From an uncultured Bacilli bacterium (GTDB taxonomy: Bacteria; Bacillota_I; Bacilli_A; RF39; UBA660), in contig CAKOHK010000010.1 of NCBI GenBank assembly GCA_934085595.1, positions 1 to 35,577 of the forward strand: a stretch of 35,577 bases of DNA. The letters run 5' to 3'. Below are positions 32,493 to 35,577 of this stretch, one piece after another. Both the position numbers and the translations under genes were made by a program. The notes beneath the pieces are model-generated. The model saw only the letters and a program-made list of their open reading frames with translations, was not told where the DNA came from and did no database searches. Every line of letters begins with the position of its first letter. The stretch's first letter is position 1.

Positions 32493-33968
32493 TTATAAAA
32501 CTATAGCTATTAAATTATTACTTCCTTTATTAACCATTTTAGTTACTGTTTGTGATAATTTATATTTTGCTGAATCTGGTAAAAGTGATAGTTTTGCTTG
32601 TATGCCTTCTTGTACTATAGTATCAAGACTTCTTCCAAATATTTCACTTTTCCATATATCTTCTGGTGATTTATTATCTCCTACTAAGTTATTTATTAAC
32701 TCTTTACTTTGAAGTTCACTACCTATTATTGGTTCAAAACTAGAATCTACATCTACTTTAATTAAATGAATACTTGATGCGGTTGCTTTTAATTTAACGC
32801 CATATCTTCCAGCTTGTTTTATTATTTCTGGTTTATCAAGTTTCATATCTGTTACACGAGGTAATACTATACCATAACCTGTTTGATATACTTGTTTTAA
32901 TGCACTCTTTAAACTATCATATTCACTCTTACCTTCACTATAATCTTGGAATATTCTAATTAAATCACCTTTAGTATTAATAGACTCACCAACTAGATTT
33001 TTAAGTATTTCTTCATATAAATCATCATTTGCTTCAAGTGTAATAGTAACTTCACTATCAGCAGTATTAAGTCCTGAAATATATGCTTTTGTTATTTTAT
33101 CATTATCAGTTATATTAAGATTTATTTTCTCTACATCTCTTAATTTATCTACATCAACTATTGATTCTTTCATTTTATTAATAAACTCTTGTTTTAATGG
33201 ATGATTTGATTTTAATGCACTTACCCAATCTGGAATATTAAACTCTATATGTTCAACTGGGAATTCATATAATGCTTCTTTTAATACATTTACTATATCA
33301 TCTTCACTCATTCTTTCTACTGATAAAGGTATTACTGGTACATTATATTTTTCTTTTATTTGATTACATATATTATTTGTTGTTGTGTTTTCTGGATGAG
33401 TAGTGTTCATGATAACTATAAATGGTTTGTTTATTGTTTTTAGTTCACCAATTACTTTATCTTCTGCATTTATATAGTTACTTCTTGGTAGTTCTCCTAT
33501 GCTTCCATCTGTAGTTATAACTATTCCTATAGTTGCATGGTCTTTGATTACTTTTTCTGTTCCAAGGCTTGCTGCTTCACTAAATGGCATTTCTGTTTCA
33601 AACCATGGGGTTTTTACCATACGAGGATTACCCATTTCATCTTCGTATCCAAGTGCTTCTGGTGTTACATAACCTACACAATCAACTAATTTAATATTTA
33701 CTTTCATATTTTCAACATCAATATTAGCACCTGATGACGGAACAAACTTAGGCTCTGTTGTCATTATTTGCTTACCAGCTGCAGTTTGTGGTATTTCATC
33801 CATACATTTCTTTTTTTCATATTCATCTGTTATATTAGGAAGAATTAATGTTTCGATACACTTTTTAATAAATGTACTTTTACCTGTTCTAACAGCTCCT
33901 ACTACTCCTAAATATATTTCTCCACCACTTTTTTTACTTAAACTTTTTATTATCTCATTCTTATCCAT
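32493..33968 (-). CDS. spoIVA: Stage IV sporulation protein A
   Basis: 491 residues, almost the B. subtilis length (492). N-terminal ATPase domain with Walker A GVVGAVRTGKST (21-32), the SpoIVA-specific PQTAAGKQIMTTEPKFVP, IKLVDCVGYVTPEALGYED, and PWFETEMPFSEAA. C-terminal half with GYGIVLPRVTDMKLDKPEI and the end SNNLIAIVL. It polymerises on the forespore surface and founds the coat basement layer. It therefore marks the organism as a spore former. A SigE-like promoter lies upstream. Confidence 0.97.
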   Translation of the reverse strand: MDKNEIIKSLSKKSGGEIYLGVVGAVRTGKSTFIKKCIETLILPNITDEYEKKKCMDEIPQTAAGKQIMTTEPKFVPSSGANIDVENMKVNIKLVDCVGYVTPEALGYEDEMGNPRMVKTPWFETEMPFSEAASLGTEKVIKDHATIGIVITTDGSIGELPRSNYINAEDKVIGELKTINKPFIVIMNTTHPENTTTNNICNQIKEKYNVPVIPLSVERMSEDDIVNVLKEALYEFPVEHIEFNIPDWVSALKSNHPLKQEFINKMKESIVDVDKLRDVEKINLNITDNDKITKAYISGLNTADSEVTITLEANDDLYEEILKNLVGESINTKGDLIRIFQDYSEGKSEYDSLKSALKQVYQTGYGIVLPRVTDMKLDKPEIIKQAGRYGVKLKATASSIHLIKVDVDSSFEPIIGSELQSKELINNLVGDNKSPEDIWKSEIFGRSLDTIVQEGIQAKLSLLPDSAKYKLSQTVTKMVNKGSNNLIAIVL

Positions 33969-33991
33969 AAATCCCTCTTTCTATCTAATAA

Positions 33992-34019
33992 AGACTATGC
34001 AAGGTTTAAAATAATATTC
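33992..34019 (-). promoter_or_regulatory. Possible SigE promoter of spoIVA
   Basis: Minus strand: GAATATT (34013-34019), matching the SigE -35 kmATATT, then 13 nt, then CATAGTCT (33992-33999), a partial match to CATACAnT. The spoIVA gene is SigE-dependent in Bacillus. The -10 match is weak. Confidence 0.4.
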
Positions 34020-34071
34020 CTGTTATTTTATTTTGGAATGTTATGTAGAAAAAGAGTTTTATTGAAGAGAA

Positions 34072-35577
34072 TTATTTGATTATAAATGGGTCTTCTATAG
34101 TGCCAGAGCCTGACTTGTAGCTTACACTAGAGTCGAGATATAAAGACTGACGCAAGCCGCCGGAGCTGTCATTCGTATTGCTGCCCACATAACCGGAAAA
34201 GATCACAATCATCGCAATGTACGAATTGCTAGAACTAGGCGACACGGCCCAAAACCAATAATTTGTAAATAACCAGTTAGTACTAGTGCAAGTTGAATCA
34301 TTATAGCTACGACCTATTGTTCCATTATTGTAGCAACTGCTACTCGCATACATATAATCACTTGGATATATTAGTGCTACTTTTCCATCCCATGTTTGTT
34401 TATTTCCACTCAATACGCTTGTACTTCTCTCTTCTTGATATGTTCCTTGACTATCCTTACTACCACCTCTATAAAAAACATTTCCTAAGTACCATTTTGT
34501 ACTACTTATCTGATTTTTTGCATTATCTGTTAAACCGTTGCTTTCATAATTACATATCGCTGTTTCACTCGCCGTAGTATCGTATCCTGTTGAACAAGCA
34601 AGCTGCGTATAGCCAGAAGTTCTATTATAGTATGGTCCACTATTTAACATTGTCATTAATGTTGATGTTGTCCAGTCATTGTTATGACCTGACGATGTTT
34701 TATAATCCCACGCAGCCTTTCCTATCGCATCTCTTACTATTTTGACTTTATTTTCTTTTGTATATGTTCCGTCACTCTGTGGTGTTTCTGCTTCAAATAC
34801 TCCAATTATTCTCCATACACCTACTTCATCATTAAATGTTATATAGTTATTTGGCGTTTTACCTTGATATCTATATTCACTTGTTGCATAATTCTGATTA
34901 CCAGTAGCGGATTGAGATATTTTAGTTAGGCCTAAAGTACTATAATTATCTATTAAATAGTTTGCAAGGGTAACTTTCTTTTCTTCAAAATATAAACTGC
35001 ATTTAGTTTGTTTACTAGCATCCACCGTTATCTTCTTAATATTATCATTATATTCTACTGAAGCATTATTACTACATGTATAACTAGTTAATATGTATTT
35101 CTTACTATTATCAAGTTTATCTACTCTCGTATTATCTATATATAAAGCTGTTGTTTCATAATCATAATGTAAGTAATCAGTATCTATTTCTGTATATGTA
35201 TCTAATACTTTAACTTCTTCTACATCATTAAATGAATAACCTCCAAATACCATAAGTGATAATGTTTGTTTTTCTGTACTTGTATTCTTTATAGTTAATG
35301 ATATAGTTCTAGTCATTATTATGCCACCAAATGACGCTTCCATATAATCACTTGCGTATTTTACTTCTAAGTTATCATTATTTAAATAAGCAAGTTTATA
35401 GTTAGTACTTATTCCGGAAAGGCTTGTTATTTCTATGGTGTGCTCTGTTTCTCCTGGATCTATATCTATTGTGTATGTATTTTCATTATCTATTTTAATT
35501 GAATACAAAAGCTCTGAAATATACATTTCATTACTTCTATAACTTTCACTATTTATAGTAAACTTTGCATAACTTAA
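34072..35577 (-). CDS. Surface protein with hypervariable C-terminus (5' end outside window)
   Basis: The frame stays open to the window end, reading LSYAKF-like residues that complete a signal seen in the paralog at 1-221; the internal ATG at 35526 is not the true start. N-terminal beta domain, then NNASVEYND and CSLYFEEKK, then the family domain: YRYQGKTPNNYITFND, GVWRIIGVFEAETP, GPYYNRTSG, KWYLGNV, YPSDYMYAS. The end is W-F-W-A-V-S-P, a variable segment, GGLRQSLYL and SGTIEDPFIIK. The variable segment (34144-34260) has unusual base use. Promoter not visible. Confidence 0.85.
   Translation of the reverse strand, partial: LSYAKFTINSESYRSNEMYISELLYSIKIDNENTYTIDIDPGETEHTIEITSLSGISTNYKLAYLNNDNLEVKYASDYMEASFGGIIMTRTISLTIKNTSTEKQTLSLMVFGGYSFNDVEEVKVLDTYTEIDTDYLHYDYETTALYIDNTRVDKLDNSKKYILTSYTCSNNASVEYNDNIKKITVDASKQTKCSLYFEEKKVTLANYLIDNYSTLGLTKISQSATGNQNYATSEYRYQGKTPNNYITFNDEVGVWRIIGVFEAETPQSDGTYTKENKVKIVRDAIGKAAWDYKTSSGHNNDWTTSTLMTMLNSGPYYNRTSGYTQLACSTGYDTTASETAICNYESNGLTDNAKNQISSTKWYLGNVFYRGGSKDSQGTYQEERSTSVLSGNKQTWDGKVALIYPSDYMYASSSCYNNGTIGRSYNDSTCTSTNWLFTNYWFWAVSPSSSNSYIAMIVIFSGYVGSNTNDSSGGLRQSLYLDSSVSYKSGSGTIEDPFIIK
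34144..34260 (-). other. Candidate variable region in surface protein
   Basis: By hand count 114 nt here have about 51% G+C and 17% A on the coding strand, with many NNG codons (GTG, TCG, GCG, ACG, CAG) that are rare elsewhere. The fixed frame W-x-W-x-x-S-P ... GG-(L/V)-R is shared with the segment at 782-901, but length and content differ. Confidence 0.4.
35507..35576. repeat. 70-nt direct repeat, copy 2
   Basis: Identical to 52-121, in the same orientation, at the very end of the window. It encodes the same N-terminal part in the second paralog. Confidence 0.85.

Noticed and set aside
34072..35526. ATG at 35526 as the true start of the last gene
   Set aside because: The frame stays open to the window end and codes residues identical to those upstream of the same Met in the paralog at 1-221, so the real start lies outside.
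1..35577. The end repeats as proof of a circular plasmid or phage genome
   Set aside because: The match is internal to the start (52-121), diverges on both sides, and lies in two different paralogs; the gene content is chromosomal.
1..35577. CRISPR array or DGR template repeat within the window
   Set aside because: No regularly spaced short repeats were seen, and no second copy resembling 782-901 or 34144-34260 with adenines at the variable positions was found by eye.

Overview
The window looks like chromosomal DNA of a very AT-rich, spore-forming Bacillota (Firmicutes), probably an uncultured gut-type Bacilli or Clostridia lineage. This rests on the conserved rimP-nusA-ylxR-infB-rbfA order, a full-length spoIVA, two YjcZ-like small proteins, strong AGGAGG ribosome binding sites, TGA used as a stop, and Gram-positive surface proteins with sortase-like tails. 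The species cannot be named from the sequence. Nearly all genes are on the minus strand; the plus-strand ones are the SDR/ynbB pair with a small gene after it, two YjcZ-like peptides, a PD-(D/E)XK protein and tRNA-Leu.

Layout. 1-2700: 5' end of a surface gene, a small hydrophobic peptide with a convergent RNA (type I toxin-antitoxin-like), and a large surface protein. 2700-7540: rpmG-efp, an unknown gene, a short-chain dehydrogenase with a YnbB-type PLP enzyme, and nfo. 7560-11110: a prepilin-like protein, a beta-helix-like wall protein and the PrsA foldase. 11130-11630: two YjcZ-like peptides behind a mother-cell-sigma-like promoter, then a nested hairpin. 11634-16380: the rimP-nusA-ylxR-infB-rbfA operon with an attenuator-like leader. 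16410-19413: a large surface protein with InlB-type repeats. 19449-23790: flavoprotein, Tic20-like membrane protein, PD-(D/E)XK protein, tRNA-Leu, a possible non-coding RNA, an unknown protein and rpmF. 23893-27699: three-gene surface/pilin operon. 27925-29727: another surface protein. 29875-33968: small proteins, an HD-domain protein and SpoIVA. 34072-end: a surface protein cut by the window end.

The most interesting theme is a dispersed family of surface proteins. They share a SipW/TasA-like N-terminus and usually end in a domain closing with R-(P)-S-L-Y-L and G-x-G-T-x-x-(D/N)-P-F/Y. Two layers of variability are visible. First, three members (starts at 221, 2629 and 29727) are driven by a near-consensus sigma-A promoter whose -35 to -10 spacer contains a pure poly-G run of 11, 13 and 13, giving spacers of 19, 21 and 20 nt instead of 17. 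This is the layout expected for slipped-strand ON/OFF or graded expression. Second, two members (704-2629 and 34072-end) carry a C-terminal stretch of about 40 codons with GC content, A content and codon use unlike the rest of the window, as expected if this segment is replaced or mutated by a diversity-generating retroelement or by cassette conversion. No reverse transcriptase, template repeat or recombinase is visible here, so the source of the second layer is inferred. Both window ends lie in a 70-nt exact direct repeat from two members of the family.
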